A DNA stretch of 64,000 bases, from positions 62,001 through 126,000 of the forward strand of contig KV918981.1 of assembly GCA_002049455.2 (NCBI GenBank). Reading direction: 5' to 3'. The position numbers and the translations under genes were made by a program. The notes below the pieces were generated by a model. The model ran no database searches and was not told the origin of the DNA. It worked only from the letters and a program-made list of their open reading frames with translations. Positions 42,570-53,969 of the stretch are shown here, one piece after another; positions within the stretch are counted from its first letter, which is position 1; the number at the start of each line of letters is the position of its first letter. Source of the stretch: Porphyra umbilicalis. Its lineage: Eukaryota > Rhodophyta > Bangiophyceae > Bangiales > Bangiaceae.

Positions 42570-43812
42570 GTGGACCCAACCCGGGGCGTGGATGTGATGC
42601 CAGTACGCATCCAATCCCGACCCAAGGGGATCCGCCCTCGGGACGCGCCCCTCCCGAAGGGGGTGGACGGCCGGAATGTGATGGCCATCCTGACGGGGTC
42701 CAACTATCAGAAGGCCAGTCGCATCTGGTTGGACGCGGGGCATGAGTTAGCCCTCCGCGTCATTGTCGACACGGGGTCGTGCGTCTCCCTAAAGGTGGAC
42801 CTCACGCATTAAAACCTCCGGCGGCGACGCATGTTCAGGCCAACCAGAGACGCACACCATCGCACCCAATGCAAAATTTTATGCTATTGAAACAACCACC
42901 ATCTCGCAAGCTTTCCGCCTATGCGCGCCGTTCCGATGTGTGGACTGTATTTCGGACCTTTGTCGTGCGTGCCGAAAAAGTATGGTGCCGGTTTTGCGGT
43001 ACTTGTTGCGCCGTCGTTGACGCCATGCTTCCATGATGGGCACGTGAGGTGCCCTCGACCAGGGATAGTTGTAAGCATGACCATGAAGAGCCTTACAGCC
43101 TGTCAGAAGTCGAAACTGAGCATTGCGGAAGCGCTGGCGGTCGGGACCGAAAGTGAAGCGCCGGCCCTTGGCCTCGGCCGTATCGTTTCATGTCACTCGC
43201 TAGTCGCACAGATTACGAATCGGGGGCTACTGTTTGATTGCATGGTCTTGTTTTCGTCTCATGCAAGCCAGCCGGCTTGATCCGCCCTATCAGTTTGAGT
43301 GGACTGTATTTATCAGCTGGATCATTGTTGCAACGGCTATTGCTCAGCTGGAAACCGGACGCAGCGCTTCACCTGTGTCGCGCAACCCACGCGCATTCAG
43401 GCGCTTCTCGCACTCACAGCCCCTTTTTTTCGGAGTACCGCCTTAACTCCCATATCTGTCATCTGAGGGACTTTGGCTCCTAGAGGACCAGTTACGACGC
43501 TCCCACATCGTTTTTGGGACAGGTTTTAGTGCCTGAGATATACCTTTAGTACGGGAAGCGCTACTCCCCCCGGAGATGAAGGTGGCGCCCTTAGATGCGG
43601 CGACCGCCCAGTTATTTGACGTGAATTGGGGACTCCTCCCCATCACGGGCACCGTGACTCTTACGGTGCGAATCGGCACTTACTCCACACCAGTCACGTG
43701 TGGGGTAGTGCGCGGCATGTCGGTCTCCCTACTCCAAGGGACCGCCAACTCTGACGTCCATGTCCCCAACAATTGCGGGCCCCAGAGGTACATCCAGTTA
43801 CTAAATGGATGA
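42570..43812 (+). pseudogene. Element B aspartic protease, split by a MITE
   Basis: The first part (42570-42791) ends in LRVIVDTGSCVSL, the active site. The second part (43549 on) continues REALLPPEMKVAPLDAATAQ and GTVTLTVRIGTYSTPV as in element A. Taking out the 755-bp MITE plus one TA restores one frame across the junction. The second-half motif has decayed (LLQGTANSDVHV for LLLGTDYTDIHV). Confidence 0.85.
42792..43546. mobile_element. 755-bp TA-flanked MITE in the protease
   Basis: It is flanked by TA at 42790-42791 and 43547-43548; element A has a single TA at that place. Ends AAGGTGGACCTCACGCATTA and the complement of TAGTGCCTGAGATATACCTT are imperfect inverted repeats (about 20 of 26 match, including a shared TAAAACCT). 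It is non-coding and closer to AT-neutral than its host. It fits Tc1/mariner-type. Confidence 0.85.
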
Positions 43813-43842
43813 AAGGTCCCCATCCTCCGTCGGGGTAAGACG

Positions 43843-45970
43843 GTGTCGTATGCCAGGGCGGACCAGCCCAGCAAGGCTGGTGCCGCTAGTGGGGCGGACG
43901 CAAAGGTGCGCCTGGCGCACGAGGTGGTCCTACTCCCGCGGTCCCGGGGGTACGTCCCAGTACAGACGTCATTCCAAGGGAATGGGGTCATCACCCAGCG
44001 CCATCACGTGTATGAGCGCCACCGCGTGCATGTGGCAACTGGCACCATGGAATACACCGCCAACCAGACGTGGTGGGTGGAGGTAACCCATACGGGGAAT
44101 ACGAGTAAGCGACTCCCCAAGGGCATGGTACTAGGGCATATGTCGGCCTGCTTCGGTACGATAGCGAACATATCCCGAGAGGACTGGGCTGCCATCAGTC
44201 CCAGTCCAACCACCGCGCCCGACGCGACAGACCCCGTGGAGAAGCCCCACGTTCATACTTCGAACGTGCCCGAGGGGTTGCGGCCTCAAGTGCTGGCCCT
44301 ATTGGAGAAGCACGGAGCCCTCTGGAGTGGGCACTTGGGCTCCATTAAGGCCACGGAGCACCAGATCGAGTTGAAGCCCGGCTCCAAGCCCGTCCGGCTC
44401 AACCCCTATCCGATGCGTCCCCGAAGTAGGGAACTCATCAAGGCCCATGTCGACCGAATGCTTAAGCTCGAAGTCATAGAACCCAGCCAGAGTGAATGGG
44501 CTAGCCCGGTGGTACTCATCCCAAAACCCGACGGGAGTCCCCGCTTCTGCATCGACTATCGGCAGTTGAACGAGCGCACAGTACGCGACTCGTATCCTTC
44601 ACCCCGGATGGACGAATGCCGCGACTCCTTCGGGGATGCCCAGTTCTTCTCGACGTTGGACTGCAACGCGGGGTATTGGCAGATCCCCCTAGCCGAGGAG
44701 GATAAGCCTAAGACAGCATTCAGTTGCCACTGTGGGACGTTCCAGTGTACCCGTCTTCCCTTTGGCCTGTGCAATCCCCCTGCCACTTTCCAGCGGGCTA
44801 TTGACATGATCCTATCCGGAGTTAAGTGGCAGAATGTGCTCGTCTACTTATACGACCTCATCATCTTCTCCGCCGATGCCGAGTCCCACCTGTCCCACTT
44901 GGACACGGTGCTCACCCTACTCAGGAAGCATGGGGTCACCCTCAACGCACAGAAGTGCCACGTCTATAGTAACGAGGTGGAGTACCTCGGCCATGTAGTG
45001 CGGCCAGGGCGCTTGAGTGTGAACGAGAAGAACCTCAAGGCCATCAATAAGGCCATCTTCCCCAAGGCCCAAACCCAACAAAGGAGTTTCTTGGGCATGT
45101 TCAATGTCTACCGTCGGTTCATGGTAGAATTTGCTAAGATAGCGAAGCCGCTGAACGACTTGAACAGCGTGAAGCTTCCGAAGCGGTTGAGTCCCCCTAC
45201 CCCGGAGGAATAGGCCGCGTTCGACAAACTACGCGAACAGCTATGCCTCCCGCCCATCCTTGCGATACCGCGCAAGGAGGGGAAGTATATCGTCTATGTG
45301 GATGCTAGATACGACCAGCTCGGGTGCTGCCTACTACAGCAGCAACTCGATGGCAAGTACCTTCCAGAAGGGTACTTCAGTGAGGGCCTACTGCCGGCAG
45401 AGAAGAACTACACCGCCACCGAGATTGAGGAACTATGTGTGGTGTGGGCGGTCGGTCTACTACGACCGTACATCGAAGACACCAAGTTCCTCATCCGGTG
45501 TTACCACAAGGCACTGAAGTGGATTCTAGCCACGATGGCCTGCACCAACAATCGACTCAACCGTTGGCGCATCCTCCTCTCGGAGTTCGAATACGATGTG
45601 GAGTGCAGGCCCGGCCCCCAACACGCGGTGGCCGACGCGCTGTACCGCCTCCCGACTGAGGGGCTGGACACGGGACCAATCTCCCAGGAGGTCCTCACAG
45701 TTGAGGTGACCACGCGGTCGGGAGCGGTGCTCGACCCCCGACTCCCTGAGAACAGGGAGACCGCCCGCATACCCCTGGGCGAACTAGCCCAGAAGCAGGC
45801 GACAGATGAGTTCTGCCAGGGGGTCAAGAAGTTACTTGACACCCCAACGCCCACGCGCTTCTATGAGAACACGGACGGGTTGTTGTGCCGTCGAGGACAC
45901 CGAGAGGGGACCCAGCAGTTACTGGTCCCCCAGGCCCTAGTCAAGGACGTGTTAAGGGCGGAGCACTCAT
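43843..45970 (+). pseudogene. Element B reverse transcriptase and RNase H
   Basis: The 456-codon ORF 43843-45213 holds the linker and the RT: IELKPGSKPVRLNPYPMRPR, FCIDYRQLNERTVRDSYP, FSTLDCNAGYWQIPLAEE, LPFGLCNPPATFQRAI, VYLYDLIIFSADAESH and VEYLGHVVRPGRLSVNEK. The catalytic box is YLYD (44845-44856), one Asp lost. After a stop at 45211 the RNase H follows: YVDARYDQLGCCLLQQ, TATEIEELCVVWAVGLLRPY and IRCYHKALKWIL, where the Asp of CDHKALKW has become Tyr. Two active sites are therefore dead while the frame is nearly intact. Confidence 0.9.
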
Positions 45971-47409
45971 CTCCCCTTGGCTGCGCATCCACGGGGGACG
46001 CGCATGTACCAGACCCTGCGAGACCCATGCTACTGGCCCTCGCTGGCGATGGATGTGTTCGGGTGGGTGGCGGCTTGCCCCACCTGTGCAAAGAACCGAC
46101 TCATGAGTATGCAGAGTAAAGCGTTTATGAGGCTGTTCCCCGCGACGGAACCCTTCGCAGCGCTGGCCATTACCTTACTTGGCCGCCTGCCCCGGACATC
46201 CCAAGAATATGAGTACATCCTTGTTATCTGTGACCAATTCACGAAGGTCACTCGGGCGGTCCCGCTTCGAGACATCACGGCTCTGGATGTTTTCAGCGCG
46301 TTCCTCGACAAATGGGTTGCTAGCTATGGGATCCCCGATTCAGTTCTATCAGATATTGCTGATCCCCGAGTTTTGTCCTGGTGGACAGAGACTGACTTTC
46401 GGACCGACTCTCTCCACCAATCAGATACGCCCCTGGGACTGACTTGGTGCTCCTGATTGCTTACATGTGCCCATACAGCCTGGAAATCAACATCAGCTTC
46501 TCTTCTTTTCTGCACTTCTGGCAAGGAGAGAGTAGCAAATCTCAAGATCTCGCGTGGGCAGCTTTCTCCGTGCCAAGAAAAGCGGATCAAGCGGCAACAA
46601 ACAGTGAGTTCTGCTCGATGCAGGGCCCTGGCACCGAATGCGGGCTTTCTATTGGCTTCAATGACTTCTTACTGTCGTTTTAAACCAATAGAGTGCTCTT
46701 ATTCAGAGTCAGTCTCTGTCTCTGTCCCCCAGGACAAAATTTGGGGATCAGCAATAACGGACCCCAATTCGCGGCCGTACTCTGGAAAGAAGTGCTCAAG
46801 GCACTGAGTATTGACACTAATCATGCCACACCTTACCACCCCCAGACTAATGGGCAGGTCGAACGGTTTAATAAGACCTTGGTTAAGCAACTACGACACT
46901 ACGTAAGTGGCCACGTAGTTACGTGGTCCCGATACTTAAGCCTGGTAGTAACGGTTTATAATTCGCAAGTGCATAGCAGCACCGGGCAAGTCTCCTTCGC
47001 GTTCGTCAGTCCACGACGGTCTACACCCGTGGCGATCGAACGACATACAGCGGGCACCGACCCCGGGGGGATAGTAACCCCAGGGCGAGCCAAGGAGCAT
47101 TTCCTCTAGCGCCTCGACTCCCCAATCCCCCTAGTACGGAATACAATGGAAAAGGCACAGGCCTGGTACAAACGGGCCTTCGACAAGCGCGTGCAGGCTC
47201 GCCGCGAAGCCCTTCGAGTTGGAGACTGGGTATTCGTGAAGTCCCACGAGAACCAGGGGGGTAAACTCGTCTTCAGAACACTGGGACCCTACCAGGTCTT
47301 GAAGACCGACGGGCGCCGGCTTACCATCGAAAGTGACGATGGTACCCGCACCATCAACGGGAACCACGACACCCGGGCCACGGAACCCCCCGAGGGTGAC
47401 CCGGCGTGA
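45971..47409 (+). pseudogene. Element B integrase, split by a MITE
   Basis: A frameshift near 45975 separates it from RNase H. From 45977: HPRGTRMYQTLRDPCYW and CPTCAKNR (zinc region), then ALAITLLGRLPRT, where the first catalytic Asp has become Thr, up to VLSD. After the MITE the core resumes NGPQFAAVLWKEVLKALSID and HPQTNGQVERFNKTLVKQ with the Glu. A TAG at 47107 (CAG in element A) precedes the C-terminal domain: WYKRAFDKRVQARREALRVG, DWVFVKSHENQGGKLV and LGPYQVLKTDGRRLT, a GPY/F module. Confidence 0.9.
46356..46754. mobile_element. 399-bp TA-flanked MITE in the integrase
   Basis: Ends TTGCTGATCCCC and GGGGATCAGCAA are perfect 12-bp inverted repeats within a longer imperfect pair (TTTTGTCCTGGTGGACAGAG on the left). 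TA stands at 46354-46355 and 46755-46756. Removing the element and one TA restores the codons for LSDNGPQF exactly. It is non-coding and Tc1/mariner-type. Confidence 0.92.
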
Positions 47410-47652
47410 GCACGGGCACTGGCCGCGTGGCGGGTCCCCTCCTTCCCCTCATCGGCTAGTAAACCGATTGAGGCTGTCTTCGACAACGTTGTCGGACAGG
47501 GGTATGACGCCCAGGAGCGACTCATGCTCAAGGTAAGCTGGTTCGGGTATGGACCCGGGGAGGACTCCTGGCACTATGTGGAGGACATCCCCGCTGAGAA
47601 GGTTCGCCAGCACTGTAGGCGACACCGTCTCACGGTGAGGACAAGGGTGTAA
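47410..47652 (+). pseudogene. Chromodomain at the end of element B pol
   Basis: In a frame one step from the integrase, the sequence reads VVGQGYDAQERLMLKVSWFG, YGPGEDSWHYVEDIPAEKVR and QHCRRHRLTV, then stops at 47650-47652. The pattern LKVSWFGY...EDSWHYVEDI matches chromodomains of chromoviruses (xVKWxGYxxxxxTWEPxxxL). It would direct integration to marked chromatin. It is absent from element A through deletion. Confidence 0.75.
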
Positions 47653-47843
47653 AACAACTAAAACCCCAAGTACAGGGTACCCCTCACACACACCCCCGAC
47701 AAAAGATCCAACCCAACTAGGGACAAACATGGTAGGGGGCGGGGCTAGCGATACTCGACGCCCCCGTACCCTACCCGGCCACATGTCACTACTCCCCACC
47801 CGCCGACGGCGGGCGGTCGTCGCGGGCGTACCCTCCGTAGTGG

Positions 47844-50165
47844 TCATAAACCCGAAAGGTCCACCGGATACTCCTGGACCAGCCCCCGGTCCGCGGCGCC
47901 CGGCCCCCACGTCGAGCGCGGCGCCCTACTCGGCGCCGCCCCCGCGGCGGAGTACCCCCCAGTGGATGAGGAGTAGCCGCCCCCATGGTAGAGTGCGGCT
48001 GCGCCGGCAGGCTCCCCGGCGTACGGGGCTCGACTGGAGCTCCCGGCTGCCGCCGGCACTACCGGCCCAGGCGCCACCCGCTGGCCGTGCCCCTCCAAGC
48101 GCGAGGCCATCTGGTACCCGATGGCCTCGGGGGTGGTGTCCACCAGGAACTGCTCGGCCGCCGCCGTGAGGGGGGACGGGGATCCCCGCAGTACGGCCCC
48201 CGCCCCCCGGGTAACCCAAACCAGGGTGTCCACCAGGGAGGCCACTATCGACTCCCCGTGGGCCGCCCTAAGCACCCCCGCCGCACTCGGGTAGGTGGAC
48301 GCCAGGGCGCGCGCGCACCGGGGGGTGACGTATACCCAGCTGAGGCTTTGCCCCGCCCCCAGGGCCGGGTTGTACGGTACCCCAGGCGGGGAAAACGTCG
48401 GGCGGGCCGACTGCCCAACGGAGGATGCCCCCGCCCGAGTGGTCCGCCGGACAGCGCCCTTACGAGCAGGGGGGCGCTCGGCAGCACCCCGGGTGTGCTT
48501 ACGCCGGTGGGAAGAACTTATCCCCGGAGCCCCCCAACCCGACTCGGGCGGGGGCGACGTCGCCGATACCCCCGCTGCGTAGGGGTAGGTGGGGTCACCC
48601 AGCCCCTCACGAAGGCTTATGCGCCCGCCCACAAGGCGATTGTCGCAATGGACAAACGCCCGGGGCGCGTCGCCCTCCTCTTCGCCAACTCAGAGGGCCA
48701 GACAGGGCCCGGCAGCCTCCCAGTCCAACGACTGGTGTAGGTCCAGCAACTCGCTGAGGTACGCATGCATGTCCGGGTCCGCCCCCTCCGCCACGTTGGC
48801 GAGGCGTAGCTCCACAAGGCGGTCCACCAAGCTGGCGGGCAGATGCTAGAGGTATCCCTTAGTGCGGGCGGAGGCATACCACACCCCTGCCACCTCCAGC
48901 ACCCACTGGGTCGCGAGGATGGCCGCCGCCGGGGTAGACTCCCCCCGACAAAGCGCGGTGCCAAAGTAGGCCACGATGCGCGCCATCCTGGCGGGGAACC
49001 CAAAGGGGACCTCCACCGCCGACCACCAGGACGGCGTCGGGACATAGTAGGCCCGCCGAGCCGAGGCATGAACCTGGGTACTCTCCGCTTGAGAGGCCCG
49101 CACCAGGATCCCCGACGCTTCCCGCACCCGGCGCTCGGTGCGAGCGTGCTGGTGGTGGAAGTGGGGGTCCCTCTTGCCCAAATACGGGGGAGAGGAGCAC
49201 GCCCACTCCCACGCCACGACGGGCGGAACGTCGTCGGCGGTGGCCCCGTCCATCACGTTGGACAGGCGCGCAGCTGCGCGCTCCACCCACGGCGCGTCCC
49301 CCGCCTCTAGTAGGGCGGGGAGGTCCGTCGGTACCCCGGCAGGCAGTTCGTACTGCACGGGGTGGCGCGTCAGCCATCGCTGCCACGCCGGATCCTGCTT
49401 GGGCATCGGGATCGCGGCGTACAGAGCTCGCAGGCGACACTCCCCCATCTGACTTGGGGCGTGGGGGGGCGTCCACGGGACCAGCGCCCCCGGCTCCGCC
49501 CCCGCGGGCCCCGCCTCCTCCACTACCGGGAGGCGCCCCCGGCGCGGCACCGGCGGAGACGAGTCTTGCTCCATGGGGTCCTCCCCCCCATCGCCTGGTG
49601 CCGCCGCGGCCGCCGCCGGTGGAGTCCTCGGCCGGCTGGGCGGCAGCGGCACGCGCGCCGCCGCCGTGCGAGGCCCGGCCGCATTCTTGTCGGCCGTCCG
49701 CGTCGCTGCACTCGACGCGCGGGAGACCGACACCAACCCCGCCGTTGACTTGGACCGGCAGGGGGGCGGTGGCGGTTGTGTCGCTTGACTCCCCGCCGCC
49801 AAGGACTCCCGGCTCGGGGGCGCGATGTTAGACAGGGGCGCGATGTTAGACAGGCGCGACCGACGGGCCGCCTTCCCCCGCGCCGTCGCCGAAGCCGCGC
49901 CACTTGAATTGGTGGCGCCGGCCGGCGTAGCGGGCGCGGACGCCGCCGCCCCGCCAGCCCGCGGGGTGGCCGCTGTCGAGCTCTTGGCCTTGGGGGCGCC
50001 CGTACTGCCCGGCCCCCCACTCGTCCGCGGGGTCACCGCTGCCGGGCTGCCCGACTTGGCTGTGGCCTGCGCCGGCGTCCCACTCCTCGCCGGCGCCGCG
50101 CGCCCAGCACTTGGGGAAGCCATCTCCTCCGTCGGCGCCACTCCTGTCAACCACGAAGAGGCCAT
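47844..50165 (-). CDS. Antisense accessory ORF of element B (about 770 codons, two in-frame stops)
   Basis: One minus-strand frame runs from ATG 50165 to 47844 with only two stops, TAG at 48846-48848 and TGA at 48690-48692. The first 210 residues are Ala/Pro/Ser-rich and disordered. The next part looks folded: MGECRLRALYAAIPMPKQDP, WQRWLTRHPVQYELPAGVP, WVERAAARLSNVMDGATADD, WEWACSSPPYLGKRDPHFHH and SWWSAVEVPFGFPARMARIV. After the stops it continues with VDRLVELRLANVAEGADPDM, HAYLSELLDLHQSLDW and SLVDTLVWVTRGAGAV. No known domain was recognised. Position and strand recall the antisense extra ORFs reported between pol and the 3' LTR of some plant Tat-lineage gypsy elements, but homology is not claimed. 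Its codon pattern and Trp-rich blocks make a chance ORF unlikely. Confidence 0.6.
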
Positions 50166-50730
50166 AGCCGCCGCGCCCTAGTAGGGGGGCGGCAAGGGGG
50201 ACTGGGAAAGGGGTTCAATGGGGAACAGACGGGGGAGGACTCTCAACTCGAGAAGCGAAGGGAGCACGGTGACGTCCGGTAGTGAACGGCCGCCCCGTCC
50301 GCCTTCCGCCTACCCCGCCTTTATCGACCCCTGTGTACTGGCAGGGGCCCCCACTCGCCTTCCGCGGCGCCGCTCCGCGGGCCACTCCCCCTGGATGACT
50401 CCTCCAGGGAGGCCCGCGAGACAGCCCCACAGGGGGCGCGGGGGCGCCATACTCGGCGCCCCCCTGGTTGCCCCACCGGGCACGGATAGCGTGGCCCTCC
50501 CCGGCCACGCGGCCGCCCCCCCTGACCCGCCGCCGTGTCCACCGCACAGCGACGATGCGTACCCCCTGGCCCCCGGCGGGCGCGCCCCCCCGATCCGGGG
50601 CGGCTCCTGCCAGCGGTGACCGGGGCAGCACCCGGGCCCCACACAGGGGCGGACGCCGGCTAGCCGTTGTTGCCCGCCCGTAACCCTCGGGCGGGCCCAC
50701 CCCCCTGGCTCTGTGCCGCCGGGACGGCGA

Positions 50731-50749
50731 CCCCTTTAGAAGGAGGAAT
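50731..50749 (+). other. Polypurine tract of element B
   Basis: CCCTTTAGAAGGAGGAAT stands directly before the right LTR. The same motif precedes the LTRs at 39812 and (minus strand) 2239. Confidence 0.75.
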
Positions 50750-51499
50750 TGTGACGGCCCGGCACATGGCCCCCACACTCGGGGAACCAGATTCCCAAGA
50801 ATTGTGTCCCACTGCCACATAATTCAAATCGGTCCGTTGGCGACGCACTAGTGATCACCCCGTGGCTCACCAACCATAGTCGCGATCCCAAGACTTCCCC
50901 GTTTCTAGTAGCCCCCCCGGGCGGGCCCCTAGTTAAGGGCCTAATTTACTTCCCTGGGACTAGTAACCCCCCCGGGCGGGCCCCTAGTTAAGGGCCTAAT
51001 TTTGTGTAAACCCGACTTGGAGTATTAACTTACATTACTCCGCGACCCCTGACCCCGGGGCGCCGCGAGAGTCTCACGTAGCGCCCTTCCCCCGCCTCTG
51101 CTCAAGGCGGTATTCGAAGCTTCGGCCGTCCTCCGCTGAGACTGGCCCCCTGGGCCCTGAGGGGAGGGTTTTCCGAACGTCCTTTGAGGGTGTCTGAGGA
51201 GGGTTTTCTGAGGGTCCTTTGAGGGTGTCTGAGGGGGGTTTTCGAAGGGTCTGAGGGGAACGGACGGGATAAGAGGGCGAGGCGTGAGTGTTGCCTCGAG
51301 GCCTTCGACGCGGGCAAGTAAACTTCCGGTCACACAACTCGTGTTTGTCGCTCGGGGCGTCTCCCCCCGGTCGACGCCGTGCGTGTGTGCTCTTCGGGGT
51401 TTCCTTCCGGGGCGGGTAATCCCCGACAGGACTATCCGGCGACACGGTCTGGCTCGCCCTCCCCCCAACTGGGTGGGCTGGGCTGAGCGTGCTGTCACA
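50750..51499 (+). repeat. Right LTR of element B
   Basis: The 750-bp LTR runs from TGTGACGGCCCGGCAC to GAGCGTGCTGTCACA. It has two of the 55-bp units (about 50905-51003) and the CCTTTGAGGGTGTCTGAGG tandem (about 51165-51260). It is the most complete LTR of the family in this window. Confidence 0.9.
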
Positions 51500-53623
51500 C
51501 GAATCCTGGGGCAATTGACGGGGGCACCGCGACCATGTCGAGCGTCGCCGTGTCGTTCTCCTCCCACATGGAGCTGAAGTGGTTGACCGCTGCTGACGGA
51601 AGGAGCGGCCGGAGGGGAGGGAGATCGGGCACAGCGGTTGGCGTCAGGGTGGGCGGTCGTCCAGGGGGCTGAACGGCCTCGGTGCCTGGGGCCGGCCATT
51701 GCTGGGGTGGGCGGGCGGTCGGTGAGGGAGGCGGCTGGTGGCCGGCGGTGGGGGTGGTCAGTGGAGGGGGTGGCCGGCGGCGGGGGTGGCCGGCGGCGGG
51801 GGTCATCGGCGGTGGGGTCGATTGGATGCATGTCTGTGGGGCACATAGCGACTTCCAGGGATAACACAGAGTTGTCTGGCTGCGTGCTACCTCTATGGGC
51901 GACTCGTAGGCACGAAACTGGGGTTCTGACTTGTCTGGAGGCACACTACGCTCAGTGGGCATTATACGACCGTGCTGGTGTGGGGTTTTAGGGTCCGTTA
52001 AGAGTACATGATGTAGCAAAGCCAACGCACACAGAAAGTTGGCCAGCAGATAGACAGGGCACCGTGGGGAGGTAGCCGCATATCGGGTCCCTGTGAAGTT
52101 GAAGGGGCGAAAATCGTAGGAAGGAAGCGTCTGTACGCTTAGCGACTCGCTTTTTCGTTCCCAGGACCCTTCAAAGCACCACGTACAAGTCTCTTTAGGA
52201 AAATGGTGTTTTGGTCAAGTTCCGCCCGGACATGTCGTTCGCTCCCTCTTGCACCGGATGGAAGCACGTAACATGGCAATGACCAGACTATACGGACCCC
52301 GACCAAAGCTGCACAAAATAGGTACAGGGTACTGTAGGAGATGTGCTGTGCTGTTTTTTTCGCAAGAAAACGTGCAGAACTGCTGTAGGCAGCAAGAGAA
52401 GCGCAGAGCGCATCCCACTGGATTAAACAGTGTCAGAGAAAACACGTAATCCACTGGACTGAGCAGTGTCTGTGCCGATCTTCCGACTCGACGGTATCTG
52501 AAACACTGTCAGAGGGTGGCCATTCACACTGCGAGGTGGTATGATTATATCTCTACGCTCGACAGCTGTTTTCCTCCACTGCCGCTGCCTCCCCCCACTG
52601 CCGCTGCTTTCTCCCAGTGCATCAGCCTCCCTCCACCGCCGCTGCCTCCCTCCGCCGCCGCTGCCTCCCCACATCGCTGCTGCGCCCCCTCATCCCCGTT
52701 GCGTCCCCCGATTCCTGCGGCCTTCCCCCTTTCCTACTGCGTCCCCTCTTCGCTGCTGCCCTTCGTCACAGGTTCTGGCCTTCCCTACCAGGGCTCCGAC
52801 CCCCACAACTGCTACCCATTCCTCCCACTAGTGCTGCCCCCCCCTTCACTGGTGCTGCGCCCCCTCCATCCGTGCTACCCCCCTCCTACCCGAGCTGCCC
52901 CCCCCCCCCACTGGTACTGCCCACCCCCACCCGGTGCTGCCCCCCTCCCACCCGAGCTGCCCCCCCCCCACTGGTACTGCCCACCCCCACCGGTCGGCGC
53001 AGCCACAGCGGCGACCGTAGTTACGGAATGGTGTGGCAAGGACACCTGGGTCAGGAACGGGAGGAAGGCGGCAGCCCCCATCAGCGGCGGTGGTCGCCCA
53101 CCCCTGGAAGGGACGACGAGCAACGACAGCAGCGCCCGGCGGCGGTGGTGGTGGCTCTCGCATGTGCGGGGCGGCGAGCGGCGGCGGTCGTGCCTGGCCG
53201 TCATGCATGGCGCGACAGCGTCGATGGCCCATCCCTGTCAAATGCCCAGCCCAACGGAATAAACGGCTGCGTATCGAGTAAAATGATATTGACCCCGTTT
53301 CAAAGTAGCGAAATCTCAGGTGATAGTAAGTCTCCAGGAAATACAGTACAGGATTTATGATCCATAGCATCCCCCATTCCCCCCTCCCAAACGCCAACCC
53401 TCCTTAGCGGCAAATCGCCGCTGAGCCAAGGCTGGCTTTATCTCGCCTCGTACTGCTGGCACCCCCGTGCCGCCGCGACCGGCGGCCGCGTTGCCCGATT
53501 CGCTCGCGCCGCCGTGTACGTGTTCCCCGCCCAGGACCCCTCTATCTTAGGGCCAGCCATTGAAGCGGCGGCGGCAGCGGCGCCGCCGCCCGCCGCGCAC
53601 GTCGTTCACGGCCACGAACAATA
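51500..53623. other. Intergenic stretch with low-complexity blocks
   Basis: 51660-51830 is a purine-biased GGTGGCCGGCGG-type minisatellite. 51830-52560 is of ordinary composition with no gene seen. 52565-53000 is pyrimidine-rich repeats. ORFs of up to 280 codons follow from these repeats and carry no domain. Confidence 0.45.
52565..53000. repeat. Pyrimidine-rich degenerate tandem repeats
   Basis: CTGCCTCCCYCCRCYGCCG-like units run to about 52700. From about 52885 roughly 60-bp units follow, each with CCCGAGCTGCCCCCC and ACTGGTACTGCCCACCCCCA. The strand bias (C/T on plus) could allow triplex or other unusual structure. Confidence 0.7.
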
Positions 53624-53683
53624 CAGCCGTTCTCCCAAAAATCCCGCACTCCAACTGTTGCAAAATAGTTCCAAATCGGCCTC
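53624..53683 (+). repeat. Single arm of a TA-preceded repeat family
   Basis: It starts CAGCCGTTCTCCCAAAAATC after TA and ends AAATCGGCCTC. It is the same 60-bp arm as at 53893-53953 and in the foldback 54089-54220. There is no partner arm nearby, so it is a solo or rearranged copy. Confidence 0.65.
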
Positions 53684-53892
53684 AGCAGAGTAGGATCTTA
53701 CCACAAAAGAAAGGACAAGGAAAGCACCAGCCGCGAGCATGAGCCCGCCGCAGACGGCGGCTCCCTGCACCCTGCTGTCGAGCCAGATCATGTGCGTGGC
53801 GCAACTCGAGGCGACAAATCGAGGCAACGCGCAGCAGGCCAAACGTACGCATACACCTGGGTTTTGGCCAACCTGTTGAGTACCGCCAAGTA

Positions 53893-53953
53893 CAGCCGTT
53901 CTCCCACAAATCCCGCACTCCAACAGTTGCAAAAGAGTTCTAAAGCGGCCTCT
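53893..53953 (+). repeat. Second single arm of the same family
   Basis: It starts CAGCCGTTCTCCCACAAATC after TA and ends GCGGCCTC. By eye it is about 85-90 percent identical to 53624-53683. Confidence 0.65.
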
Positions 53954-53969
53954 ACGACCCCCACGCCTA

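Larger units (their letters stand above)
39812..51499 (+). mobile_element. Element B: Ty3/gypsy chromovirus-type retrotransposon, plus strand, carrying an antisense ORF
   Basis: Between LTRs 39812-40120 and 50750-51499 lie, in order, gag with zinc knuckle, protease, RT, RNase H, integrase and a chromodomain, all plus strand. A 3.1-kb block then contains a long minus-strand ORF. It is the same family as element A. Two TA-flanked MITEs (42792-43546, 46356-46754) interrupt protease and integrase. Frameshifts at about 41806, 45975 and 47410 and loss of key residues (YLYD for YLDD, ALAIT for ALAID) show it is dead. No target duplication is visible outside the LTRs. Confidence 0.92.

Noticed and set aside
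52516..53262. Pro-rich ORFs of about 250 codons
   Set aside because: They translate pyrimidine-rich tandem repeats in three frames alike, so no real gene is indicated.
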